Below, in pieces: positions 9,272 to 16,037 of a stretch of 36,815 nt of DNA. How positions within the stretch are numbered: the first letter of the stretch is position 1; the number at the start of each line of letters is the position of its first letter. The notes below the pieces were generated by a model. The model had not been told where the DNA came from and searched no databases. It worked only from the letters and a program-made list of their open reading frames with translations. The position numbers and the translations under genes were made by a program. Origin of the DNA: Candidatus Saccharimonadota bacterium (GTDB lineage: Bacteria > Patescibacteriota > Saccharimonadia > Saccharimonadales > EFPC-124); NCBI GenBank assembly GCA_016880595.1, contig JAEHDC010000015.1:1-36815 (forward strand), given 5' to 3'.

Positions 9272-9573
9272 GACCAGAAGCGCAGCAAATTTTGCAGTTT
9301 ATTGACGAGCATGTGTTGACTGATTTGGCGTCGGATGAATTGCAAGAAATCATCAATAATCTACCGATAGATATAGAAGAGGCGGCCAGTAAATTCTGCG
9401 AGCACTTTGGGCTCGGCGATTGGTTTTACGAGGCGCTGATAGCAAGCAATGTAGATATCAGCGCAGAGCTGATTAACATTGGCTTGCGGAAGCAAAAGGA
9501 GGAGCATGAGGCACTGAATGACCAGGTAGAAATTGATCACGATCTGCGATTAGCGCAGGGTGCAATTGTATGA
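9268..9573 (+). CDS. Acidic small protein, unknown
   Basis: A 101-aa acidic, helical protein (MRPEAQQILQFIDEHVLTDLASDELQEII...). Start ATG 9268 overlaps the stop of the preceding 57-aa gene and has GGAGGAG just upstream (9257-9263). It is probably all-alpha and soluble. It is the last gene of the 6.3-9.6 kb block, and its stop codon sits 2 bp before structured element 2. Function unknown; acidic early phage proteins sometimes act as inhibitors of host DNA-binding proteins, but nothing here shows that. Confidence 0.6.
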   Translation: MRPEAQQILQFIDEHVLTDLASDELQEIINNLPIDIEEAASKFCEHFGLGDWFYEALIASNVDISAELINIGLRKQKEEHEALNDQVEIDHDLRLAQGAIV

Positions 9574-9575
9574 GC

Positions 9576-9717
9576 GCTTTGCCTCTTATCAGGAGGGCTA
9601 GTGGTGATCATGAAGTAGGCTGAGAAAATAAAAGGCACCTTGCACATTCTGTACCTTAGCCCTATCTGCACAGATAGATATGTTTTTTGTACCAGCCCTC
9701 CTGATAAGGGGCAAAGC
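9576..9717. ncRNA. Candidate structured RNA element 2, closed by a 26-bp stem
   Basis: GCTTTGCCTCTTATCAGGAG at 9576-9595, continuing to 9601, pairs with 9692-9717. The 26-position stem has only one A-C mismatch and one T-G position; the latter still pairs as RNA. The interior has GGCTGAG/CTTAGCC pairing (about 9620 and 9652) and a TATCT-GCAC-AGATA hairpin (about 9662-9675). A short T6 run lies before the right arm. No ORF fits. The wobble change that keeps pairing favours function as RNA. Same architecture as elements at 5.8 and 9.9 kb, with unrelated sequence. Confidence 0.5.
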
Positions 9718-9756
9718 CATATTGCCAGTAGTTCAACATAAAAGAAAGGATAAAGA

Positions 9757-9897
9757 ATGAAAATTATACGGACAATACGTGCCTGGGTGTATAGCCTTCG
9801 TTCGAATTATGCAGAGCACAGAACAATTGAGCGAAGGCTTGATAGTTTAACTAACGATGATTTTTTGGAAAGAGTAAACAAGGGGAAGCTTGCCTAG
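9757..9897 (+). CDS. 46-aa basic peptide, unknown
   Basis: ATG 9757 is preceded by AAAGAAAGGA ending at 9750, a good ribosome site. The 46-residue product (MKIIRTIRAWVYSLRSNYAEH...) is basic at the N-terminus, with an amphipathic helix and an acidic middle. It is flanked on both sides by candidate structured RNA elements, with the next one starting 13 bp after its stop. No family recognised; the ribosome site is the main evidence that it is a gene. Confidence 0.5.
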   Translation: MKIIRTIRAWVYSLRSNYAEHRTIERRLDSLTNDDFLERVNKGKLA

Positions 9898-9909
9898 CGA
9901 AGCGAGGGT

Positions 9910-10040
9910 ATCGGCCAGCCGAAGCTGACATGGAGGCGCGAAAATGTGATACTGCAATCCGGTCGCGCCGGACGCTGAGCAAGATCGCTAAGTAGCGTGT
10001 CAGGATCGCTACCTGCATGTTTTGGCTTCGGCTGGCCGAT
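9910..10040. ncRNA. Candidate structured RNA element 3, closed by a 16-bp stem
   Basis: ATCGGCCAGCCGAAGC (9910-9925) is a perfect inverted repeat of 10025-10040. Inside, CTGACA pairs with TGTCAG, GGCGCG with CGCGCC, TCCGG with CCGGA, and CGCT-AAGT-AGCG forms a hairpin. ACATG/CATGT gives an alternative pairing next to the outer stem. The interior is compactly foldable, more so than expected of spacer DNA. There is no ORF. It sits directly between two small genes, 22 bp before the ATG of the second. Confidence 0.5.
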
Positions 10041-10061
10041 TAGTAATAAAGAAAGAAAAAG

Positions 10062-10322
10062 ATGTTAGATAAGAGTATTAGCACTACAGATAAATACAAG
10101 CTAAACCACAGAGCGAGTCTTGTGGTGAGGAATGTAAAAATCGTGAGCGAGGGTGGCAGCACCCACTACCGCACTGACTTTACGCTAAAATATCGTGAAG
10201 TTAACGATAAGCCGTTTGTATTTAGCGACGTAGATGAGGTTGCTGATTTCCTTGGTAATCTCGATATTGAAGACAATCAAATGTCATTATTTGAGGAGAA
10301 TTCGAAAAAGGCTATCAGATAA
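10062..10322 (+). CDS. 86-aa protein, unknown
   Basis: ATG 10062 follows the purine-rich stretch AAAGAAAGAAAAAG, a weak ribosome site. The product (MLDKSISTTDKYKLNHRASLVV...) has an alternating beta-strand pattern in its first half (LVVRNVKIVSEGG, YRTDFTLKYREV) and an acidic C-terminal half with NQMSLFEE, which resembles a beta-clamp binding motif (QxxLF-type: QMSLF). That would allow binding to the host sliding clamp, but the motif is short and may be chance. No family recognised. Confidence 0.55.
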   Translation: MLDKSISTTDKYKLNHRASLVVRNVKIVSEGGSTHYRTDFTLKYREVNDKPFVFSDVDEVADFLGNLDIEDNQMSLFEENSKKAIR

Positions 10323-10550
10323 TCAAGCCAAAATGTAAATTGTCAATTCACAAAAACGATGAGAATCGCTGGTGCCCGATGCTCTCTAGAAATAGTGTTT
10401 GCGCCGGTAAAATGAGTGGTTAAATGGCGTGGATAGCTCGAGGTTATCCCGACGCAGCAGCCAGTGGGCAATGAGTCGTGCTCCTTGCGAGGGAAGCACG
10501 ACTCACAGACTTAATTTTCATGAAATTTTAAAAAATGGAGGAGAAATAAA
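10323..10550. other. Non-coding gap with strong hairpin at 10472-10505
   Basis: No convincing gene in 228 bp. TGAGTCGTGCT (10472-10482) pairs perfectly with AGCACGACTCA (10495-10505) across a 12-nt loop, without a T-run. Smaller hairpins are CGAT-GAGA-ATCG and GGATA/TATCC. It may be a fourth structured element of the early region, but it lacks a long stem closing the whole unit. Confidence 0.4.
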
Positions 10551-10694
10551 ATGGATGAAGACTCAAAATTTTTCTTGATTTTTATTGCTGGATTCCTGGC
10601 GCTCGTGCTAGGCCTAACGGCAATAACATGCGCAGCGGCATTATTTATTATGAATTTTATCGATGTTTTAAGAAATCTAGGCGGTAAAAAATGA
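10551..10694 (+). CDS. 47-aa single-TM peptide
   Basis: ATG 10551 follows GGAGGAG (10537-10543), a strong ribosome site. The product is MDEDSKFFLIFIAGFLALVL followed by a second hydrophobic run (TAITCAAALFIMNFI) and a short basic tail (RNLGGKK), so it is one long or two short membrane helices. The stop overlaps the next ATG (10691). Small membrane peptides of this kind in phages include holin-like and exclusion proteins; no assignment is possible. Confidence 0.6.
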   Translation: MDEDSKFFLIFIAGFLALVLGLTAITCAAALFIMNFIDVLRNLGGKK

Positions 10695-10969
10695 CAACCA
10701 AGATTGAATACTGTAATTGGTCATTTGATGAATGCTTGGTAAATAGTAATAAGTGGCTCGTAAAGCGAGATTGCGAAGATGAACCTATAATATTGACAAG
10801 GGGTAGTAGTAAAAATTGGTCATCTTATCAAAAATCACTCGAGCCTAGATACCAAGGTCAACCACAAAATGCGTTCTGCCCTAAGTGTTTTAGAGAAATA
10901 AACGGCGTCAATCCTTACGATGACGGCGAGACGTGGAGGAAATCATGGCAAAAAAAGATCCATTCGTAA
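10691..10969 (+). CDS. 92-aa protein with CPKC motif, unknown
   Basis: Starts at ATG 10691, overlapping the stop of the membrane peptide. It is rich in Trp, Tyr, Ser and Lys. A CPKC pair near residue 63, with earlier cysteines at about 8, 15 and 28, could bind zinc. The C-terminus overlaps the start of the next gene by 25 bp. No family recognised. It belongs to the last early cluster before the terminase leader. Confidence 0.55.
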   Translation: MTTKIEYCNWSFDECLVNSNKWLVKRDCEDEPIILTRGSSKNWSSYQKSLEPRYQGQPQNAFCPKCFREINGVNPYDDGETWRKSWQKKIHS

Positions 10970-11112
10970 ATGTTCGCATTAATTACGCCACATACCAAGA
11001 ATTGCAGATTATCGCTGCAAACATGGACGTCTCAACTACTAAGCTCGTAAATAACCTGCTAGAGCAGGCGGTCAATTCTGCCAAGCTAGCATTGGATCGC
11101 GACGAGCTTTAG
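10945..11112 (+). CDS. Ribbon-helix-helix (Arc/CopG-like) DNA-binding protein
   Basis: A 55-aa ORF with ATG 10945 and GGAGGA four bases upstream. The sequence DPFVNVRINYATYQELQIIA is an RHH beta-strand followed by a helix. NMDVSTTKLVNNLLEQAVNSA is the second helix of the fold with a typical TTKLVNNLL turn. RHH dimers bind operator DNA with the beta-ribbon. Its stop codon overlaps the -35 position of the late leader at 11110, directly upstream of the terminase genes, so it is a candidate regulator of the early-late switch. That role is inferred from position only. Confidence 0.7.
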   Translation: MAKKDPFVNVRINYATYQELQIIAANMDVSTTKLVNNLLEQAVNSAKLALDRDEL

Positions 11113-11184
11113 CTTATGCTTAAGAAATAGGCTATAATAAAGATAACAGAAGCGATCACAATATGTGGTCGCTTTTTTTATTTG
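11110..11184 (+). promoter_or_regulatory. Late leader A: promoter followed by terminator-like hairpin
   Basis: TAGCTT (11110) and TATAAT (11133-11138) are 17 bp apart. Fourteen bases after the -10 begins GCGATCACA-ATA-TGTGGTCGC (11152-11172), a 9-bp stem with one G-U, followed by T7. This is an intrinsic terminator in the 5' leader of the terminase gene, whose AAAGGAAG and ATG lie downstream. The 54 bp 11131-11184 recur exactly at 13289-13342. Confidence 0.75.
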
Positions 11185-11203
11185 CTTTGAAAGGAAGCGA
11201 GCG

Positions 11204-11746
11204 ATGACAGAAAAACACAATAGCCAGAAGCTCGTTCACTGTGGCGAGCGAGATTGCCAGTACGCAGCGAAGTCTAAAGGGGCAATTACGGCGCATTGGA
11301 ATAAAACGCATCGCAAGTCGCATGCTCAAAAGCGCGGTACGCGCAAAAAGAACCAAGACCAGGGCGCGCCGAGCGTTTTAACACCGCAGGTTGTCGCAAA
11401 GCTGGTTGCAGCGTTTCAGAACGGCCTCACCAAGACACAGGCGTTTCGGTATGCTGGCATTAGTAAAGATGCCTACTATGATGGCATGAAGCGCGACTCG
11501 GAGTTTGCCGACAAAATGAGAGCTGCGCAGGAACACCTTAATTTTAAATCGCGTGAGGTAATTGCCAAGGCCATAGAGTCGGGCAGTGATCTTAATGCGC
11601 GGTGGTGGCTTGAGCGTAAGGCTAAGGATGAGTTTAGCCCGCGGCGTGAGGTGACCGGCAACAAAGGCGGTCCAGTCAAAACAGATAACACAAACCGTGA
11701 GGTAGGGGCTACAGATGCCGAACTTGAAGAAGCCCTGTTTAGCTAG
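11204..11746 (+). CDS. Terminase small subunit
   Basis: A 180-aa DNA-recognition subunit of the packaging terminase. Start ATG 11204 (MTEKHNSQ) is chosen because AAAGGAAG lies 7 nt upstream; the longer frame from 11165 would begin inside the leader hairpin. A CxxxxC...H-H like N-terminus (HCGERDCQYA...HWNKTHRK) resembles a C2H2 zinc finger. Residues 57-100 (VVAKLVAAFQNGLTKTQAFRYAGISKDAYY) form the helix-turn-helix typical of small terminases, and NARWWLERKAKDEFSPRREV is a common closing motif. The end overlaps the large subunit by 32 bp. Confidence 0.75.
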   Translation: MTEKHNSQKLVHCGERDCQYAAKSKGAITAHWNKTHRKSHAQKRGTRKKNQDQGAPSVLTPQVVAKLVAAFQNGLTKTQAFRYAGISKDAYYDGMKRDSEFADKMRAAQEHLNFKSREVIAKAIESGSDLNARWWLERKAKDEFSPRREVTGNKGGPVKTDNTNREVGATDAELEEALFS

Positions 11747-13232
11747 TATCACACGCGATGATATTCGCAGGTTAAAACTTAAATATCGTGACGATAAGCC
11801 GCGCCTTCGTGTTTTGCTGCGTTCAATTTTTGCCAAGTCTGAGAATATCCATTTGTTTGGTTGGTTTATTAATAGCAAATATGTGGAGCTGGAGTCGCCC
11901 AAATTTCATAAGGAAATCTTAAAGCTTGCTGCTGACAAAACTATTCGTAGGCTGGCAGTGGTCGCGCCTCGCGGCCACGCCAAGAGTACGACTATTAACT
12001 TTACATTTGTGCTGTGGTCGGCATGCAACAAACAGCATCGTTTTTGTGTGATTGTTAGCGATACTTACACGCAATCAGAAGAGTTTGTGAATGCGCTTAA
12101 AGATGAGTTCGAGAACAATATAATTTTACGCTGGCTGTATGGTGATTTGGTGAGTGAAGACTGGCGCAGTGGCGAATTTGTGCTTAGTACCGGCATTAAG
12201 TTTATCGCAAAAGGCTCTGGCATGAAGATACGTGGTATCCGTCATCGAGCTACGCGACCTGATTTAATAGTGTTCGATGATATCGAAAACGACGAGAACG
12301 TAGAGAGCGCCGAGCAGCGCAAAAAGCTTTACAAATGGTTCACAAAGGCCGCACTGCAAGCGCTTAGCCGTGATGGCCGCGCGATACTTATTGGCACTAT
12401 TTTACATTTTGACAGCCTTGTAAATAAAGTGGCGCTCAAAAAAGATGTGTTCGTGTCTTGGGAGACGCGAATTTATTATGCTATCGTAACTGATTCCAGA
12501 GGTAGGCAGCATGCGCTCTGGCCGGAGCACATGGATCTGGCAAAGCTTATTTCGATTCGCGACAACCCTAAAGACCCTGAGTACATTGGCTCGATTACGT
12601 TTGCACAAGAGTATCAACACAAACCGTTTGACGAAGAAGATGCAATTATTCAACCTGACTGGATACGGTGGGCGGAGCGTGCGCCTGAGGACAGTCGCAT
12701 TGCAGCGTCCGTGCTGACCGTTGATCCGGCCGCAAGTGAAAAAAACAAGGCTGACCCCACCGGTAAGATTTTAGCTAAATTGACACTGGAAGGAGATTTG
12801 TACGTTTGTTATATTGGTAACCAACGCATGTCTCCTAAACGCAACGCAGAGGATGTTAAGCGCTTGTATGACATCTATGAGCCTAACGCCATTGGCATTG
12901 AGGGCGGAGTGCTGGAGCTGATCTTTCGTGATTTGTTGGCAGGGCTGCCGACGATGGAAGTTAAAGCTGACAAGGACAAGGTGCGACGTTTGCTTGCTGT
13001 TGCGCGGTTTTTTGAAGGCGGGCGTGTATATATTGTCAAAAACATCAAAAATGCACAGGCGCTATATGATCAGCTTATTGAGTTTCCGAGCGGCAGCCAC
13101 GACGACATGGTCGATGCATTAGTCTATGCTATCCGCTTGCTGCTTGTTGACGGCATGACTAGCGATACTGATGTAGAGACTGCGGGCGACTACGGACAGG
13201 GTGACCATAGTAGTGACGATGATGACTGGTAG
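11715..13232 (+). CDS. Terminase large subunit (packaging ATPase and nuclease)
   Basis: A 505-aa motor and headful/cos nuclease that pumps DNA into proheads. The ATPase has an atypical Walker A VAPRGHAKST (about 83-92), Walker B LIVFDDIE (184-191) and a coupling motif LIGTIL (225-230). The RNase H-like nuclease has acidic residues at LTVDPAA (D337), IGIEGG (E396) and HDDMVDAL (463-467). Starts at ATG 11715 after GAGGTAGGGG, inside the small-subunit gene. The acidic Asp-rich tail (SSDDDDW) is typical. The Mu gp28-like layout matches the Mu-like head genes downstream. Confidence 0.9.
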   Translation: MPNLKKPCLASITRDDIRRLKLKYRDDKPRLRVLLRSIFAKSENIHLFGWFINSKYVELESPKFHKEILKLAADKTIRRLAVVAPRGHAKSTTINFTFVLWSACNKQHRFCVIVSDTYTQSEEFVNALKDEFENNIILRWLYGDLVSEDWRSGEFVLSTGIKFIAKGSGMKIRGIRHRATRPDLIVFDDIENDENVESAEQRKKLYKWFTKAALQALSRDGRAILIGTILHFDSLVNKVALKKDVFVSWETRIYYAIVTDSRGRQHALWPEHMDLAKLISIRDNPKDPEYIGSITFAQEYQHKPFDEEDAIIQPDWIRWAERAPEDSRIAASVLTVDPAASEKNKADPTGKILAKLTLEGDLYVCYIGNQRMSPKRNAEDVKRLYDIYEPNAIGIEGGVLELIFRDLLAGLPTMEVKADKDKVRRLLAVARFFEGGRVYIVKNIKNAQALYDQLIEFPSGSHDDMVDALVYAIRLLLVDGMTSDTDVETAGDYGQGDHSSDDDDW

Positions 13233-13267
13233 ATTTACGCAAAAGTGCCAATCTTTAATATATGATA

Positions 13268-13342
13268 TCGAAACGTGATTGTTATTGTGCTATAATAAAG
13301 ATAACAGAAGCGATCACAATATGTGGTCGCTTTTTTTATTTG
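13268..13342 (+). promoter_or_regulatory. Late leader B: promoter plus terminator-like hairpin
   Basis: Extended -10 TGTGCTATAAT (TATAAT 13291-13296) is followed by GCGATCACA-ATA-TGTGGTCGC (13310-13330) and T7. Bases 13289-13342 are identical to leader A. The portal gene starts 18 bp further on. Conservation of promoter, hairpin and T-run as one 54-bp block indicates a functional cassette. Confidence 0.75.
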
Positions 13343-13359
13343 TAAAAGGAAAATGAATT

Positions 13360-15573
13360 TTGCACAATTTTTTTAAACATAGCACGGCTGAATTGCCCGA
13401 TTCAAGTAAGGCTCCAGCGGGTCTTTCGAGCGAAGTTGGCGTTGCCGGCGAGGTTGTGTTTACTGGCTTTAAAAACGAGGAGGCACGCACAGATAAGATC
13501 ACCATTGCTCAATATGCAAAGATGATTGACACTGACGGCACGGCGGAGTCGCTTTACAACATACTTACGCTGCCGATTATGGCCACTAGCTATCGCATTG
13601 TGGCCGATAAGGATGATGCTGGTGAGGTTCAGGCTGATTTTGTACGCAAAAATTTATTAACTCCGCCGCACAAGGGCGGCATGGAGACGCCGTTTAATTT
13701 GTTTCTGCGGCAAATGATGCGTGCATTTTATGAGGGTTTTCAGCTTTTTGAGCGCGTTTATACCGTTAAGGAAAGCAAGTTGGTGCTGAGGAAGTTGGCA
13801 CATCGTGACAGCACTGGAATTACGCTTAAGCGCGATGATAGCGGCGGTTTTGGCGGCGCTGTACAACGTGTTAATTATAATGGCGAGTGGAAAGAAGTCG
13901 AGATGTCGGCTCATAAATCATTCCTCTTTACTTACGGTAAGGAGCGTGATTTTTTATACGGTCGCAGCGCATTTAAGGCCGCTTATACTAATTACGATAA
14001 AAAGCGGCGTCTAGAATACTTGGATAGCATTGCATTGCAGGCAGATGCAATAAAGCCAAAATATTTGACGCGCATCGCGAAATCTGTGCTTGGGACGGAT
14101 GACAAGAATAAACTGACGAAAGCTCTAGCCGCTCTGGCAAGACTTGGCGAGCGCAATCCTGTTGCGTCTATCCCCTATGGGTATGAGCTGAACACTATAA
14201 ACTCAGAAGGGCGTGATCCTGGCCCGTCCATTGAGCGGCAGAATGCAGAGATGGCAAGAAGCGTGCTTGCGCAGTTTATTTTGCTTGGCACGCAGGGTTC
14301 GAGCAGCGTCGGTTCGTTTGCGCTGGCCGATAGCAGCGCAGACATATTTAAGATTGCCCTTAAAGGCACAATGCAGAATATTGAGGAACACATAAATTTT
14401 TATCTCATACCTGATTTGATTGATTTAAATTTTTCCAATCCGCATTATCCTGAATTTCATTTTGACGATTTGACTAGCGATGCGCAGAAGGTTATGTCTG
14501 ATGCATTCATGAAGCTAATAGAAAAAGATCGAATAAGCGAAGAAATGGTCAAGGGTATTGAAGACGCTACCGCCAGCAGGTTAGAAATCGACACTAGTAA
14601 AATTAAGAATGAGCTTGACCGCCAGGGGCGGAATGATGAAAATAATAAGCCGCCTACTCCACCAGTGATAGGTAACACTAACAACGATGGAAGTGCTGCC
14701 GGCGGCAGTGGCAAATTTCCAGATCAGCAGCTAAGCGACGATCAACAATGGTGGCGAGCGCTTACGCCTGCCGAACAGACTGTTAAACTATCCGACCTGA
14801 GTAAGCGTATGGATGGCATGGAGCGGCAATTTATTGATTCGGCTGCGCCAATTATTAAAACTGTTACGGCCGATATTATAAAGCGGGCGCAGAAAGACAA
14901 GCCGAATGAGTTCGACGTTATTCTACCTGCTGATTATAGCCGAGCTATTATGGCCTCAATTAAGACATCTTATAATTATGCGAAGACCGGTGCGGCTGAT
15001 GAGCTAAGAGTTAATGCTCCTGCAACCAGTAAGGACGCCTTAGCTGGTATGCAGCAGCTTACGGATTTTGTTGTTGGCAAGCAACAAGACGATTTAAAAA
15101 ATCTTGTGCGCGCCGAGCTATTGAGGGCTGGGCGTACAAAGCAGTTTTCCGACAGCGATCAGCAAGCGCAGGGCGAGGCAGAGACGCCGCCTGTTTTTGC
15201 TGACACCCTAGCGGCACTTCTAGGTGCTTGGTTTGTAGATAAGCTCAAAAAAACGGCCAGCTCGATTGTTGCGCAAGGAGTCAACAATGGGCGCAATGAC
15301 GTGTTTGAGGTTGTGGCAGAAGATGGTGACAGGTTTCAGTACTCGGCTATTCTTGATGGCAAGTGTACGAATGGCATGTGCCCGGCGCTGGACGGAAAAG
15401 TAGTTGACAAAGAGGAATATTTGCGCACAAAATGGAAGCCGCCAATGCACTTCCATTGCCGTTGTATTTGGGTGCTGATTCGTAAGATAGCGAAGGGCGC
15501 GATTGATACGGCAGTTCCGAAAATTACGGGCATGCCAGACACTGCAGGTGGTAAGGCTGGACCTTTATTGTAG
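13360..15573 (+). CDS. Portal protein fused to MuF/gp7 head morphogenesis domain
   Basis: A 737-aa fusion. The N-terminal 430 residues match the Mu gp29-like (DUF935) portal, the ring at the packaging vertex: ISEEMVKGIE and the YFLIPDLIDLNF-like segment. After a Pro/Gly/Asn-rich linker (about 440-465) the C-terminal part is a Mu F/SPP1 gp7 minor head domain with DGKCTNGMCPALDGKVV and MHFHCRC near residue 698. In Mu these are separate genes (29 and 30). The start is TTG 13360, 9 nt after AGGA; an ATG at 13353 is out of frame and ends after seven codons at a T7 tract. Removing one T would join the two frames. Confidence 0.85.
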   Translation: MHNFFKHSTAELPDSSKAPAGLSSEVGVAGEVVFTGFKNEEARTDKITIAQYAKMIDTDGTAESLYNILTLPIMATSYRIVADKDDAGEVQADFVRKNLLTPPHKGGMETPFNLFLRQMMRAFYEGFQLFERVYTVKESKLVLRKLAHRDSTGITLKRDDSGGFGGAVQRVNYNGEWKEVEMSAHKSFLFTYGKERDFLYGRSAFKAAYTNYDKKRRLEYLDSIALQADAIKPKYLTRIAKSVLGTDDKNKLTKALAALARLGERNPVASIPYGYELNTINSEGRDPGPSIERQNAEMARSVLAQFILLGTQGSSSVGSFALADSSADIFKIALKGTMQNIEEHINFYLIPDLIDLNFSNPHYPEFHFDDLTSDAQKVMSDAFMKLIEKDRISEEMVKGIEDATASRLEIDTSKIKNELDRQGRNDENNKPPTPPVIGNTNNDGSAAGGSGKFPDQQLSDDQQWWRALTPAEQTVKLSDLSKRMDGMERQFIDSAAPIIKTVTADIIKRAQKDKPNEFDVILPADYSRAIMASIKTSYNYAKTGAADELRVNAPATSKDALAGMQQLTDFVVGKQQDDLKNLVRAELLRAGRTKQFSDSDQQAQGEAETPPVFADTLAALLGAWFVDKLKKTASSIVAQGVNNGRNDVFEVVAEDGDRFQYSAILDGKCTNGMCPALDGKVVDKEEYLRTKWKPPMHFHCRCIWVLIRKIAKGAIDTAVPKITGMPDTAGGKAGPLL

Positions 15574-15819
15574 GTCTGTTTCCGCCTGGGCCTTGTTCCA
15601 AATTTTGTCAAGATATTCGTCGATTCTATCACTGTCACGCTCTGTTAAGCCGTCGTTACTTTGTAGCGAATCGCTATCAGTACACAGCTCTTTCATCCAA
15701 TCCGACCAGCCAAGCTCAAGCATGAATTCGTAAGAGTCCTTTTTGTCCGCCAAGAACGCTTTGGCCTTGGCTATTAGCTCTTTTGATAGTTCGTCATTAT
15801 AATTTATTATGTCAATCAT
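15565..15819 (-). CDS. Leftward moron-like acidic protein
   Basis: An 84-aa, acidic, helical protein (IDIINYNDELSKELIAKAKA...) encoded against the late operon between portal and protease. ATG at 15819 is 6 nt after a strong GAGGAGG; an in-frame GTG at 15825 overlaps that site. It has its own promoter upstream on the minus strand. Its 3' end overlaps the portal stop by 9 bp. Function unknown. The autonomous promoter, opposite orientation and insertion between structural genes are marks of a moron expressed in the lysogen. Confidence 0.7.
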   Translation of the reverse strand: MIDIINYNDELSKELIAKAKAFLADKKDSYEFMLELGWSDWMKELCTDSDSLQSNDGLTERDSDRIDEYLDKIWNKAQAETDLQ

Positions 15820-15849
15820 TTGCACCTCCTCGTATTACTCTGCTTACGG

Positions 15850-15876
15850 TTTATAATAGAATGCCTATTTTGTCAA
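15850..15876 (-). promoter_or_regulatory. Promoter of the leftward 84-aa gene
   Basis: On the minus strand TTGACA (15876-15871) is followed by TATAAA (15855-15850) at 15-bp spacing, with an overlapping TATTAT. It is the only perfect -35 noted near a matching -10 in the late region, which suggests strong constitutive, phage-independent expression. Confidence 0.6.
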
Positions 15877-15905
15877 TGACTTTTAATTTAAGCAGACGTA
15901 AAGTA

Positions 15906-16016
15906 TTTACAATTCTTTAGCTAATGGTTATAATATAAATAACGAACATGGTCGCATTACGGCCATGTTTTTCTCTTTATAGTGAAGCAAGCAGCGGTCG
16001 CATAATGCGACCTTTT
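15906..16016 (+). promoter_or_regulatory. Late leader C: promoter plus two terminator-like hairpins
   Basis: TTTACA (15906) and TATAAT (15929) at 17 bp form a good promoter. ACATGGTCG-CATTA-CGGCCATGT (15946-15968) is followed by TTTTTCTCTTT. A second hairpin GGTCGCA-TAA-TGCGACC (15996-16012) has T4. The protease gene starts at 16038. Same design as leaders A and B with different stem sequence, so the structure rather than the sequence is conserved. Confidence 0.7.
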
Positions 16017-16037
16017 CGTTATGAAGGATTTAACGAA

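Noticed and set aside
11378-11902. 174-aa minus-strand ORF across the terminase genes
   Set aside because: Antisense to two well-supported overlapping genes; no ribosome site and no recognisable domains.
11152-13330. CRISPR-like repeat from recurring GATCAC...GTGGTC palindromes
   Set aside because: Copies are kilobases apart and each is tied to a promoter; no spacer array and no cas genes.
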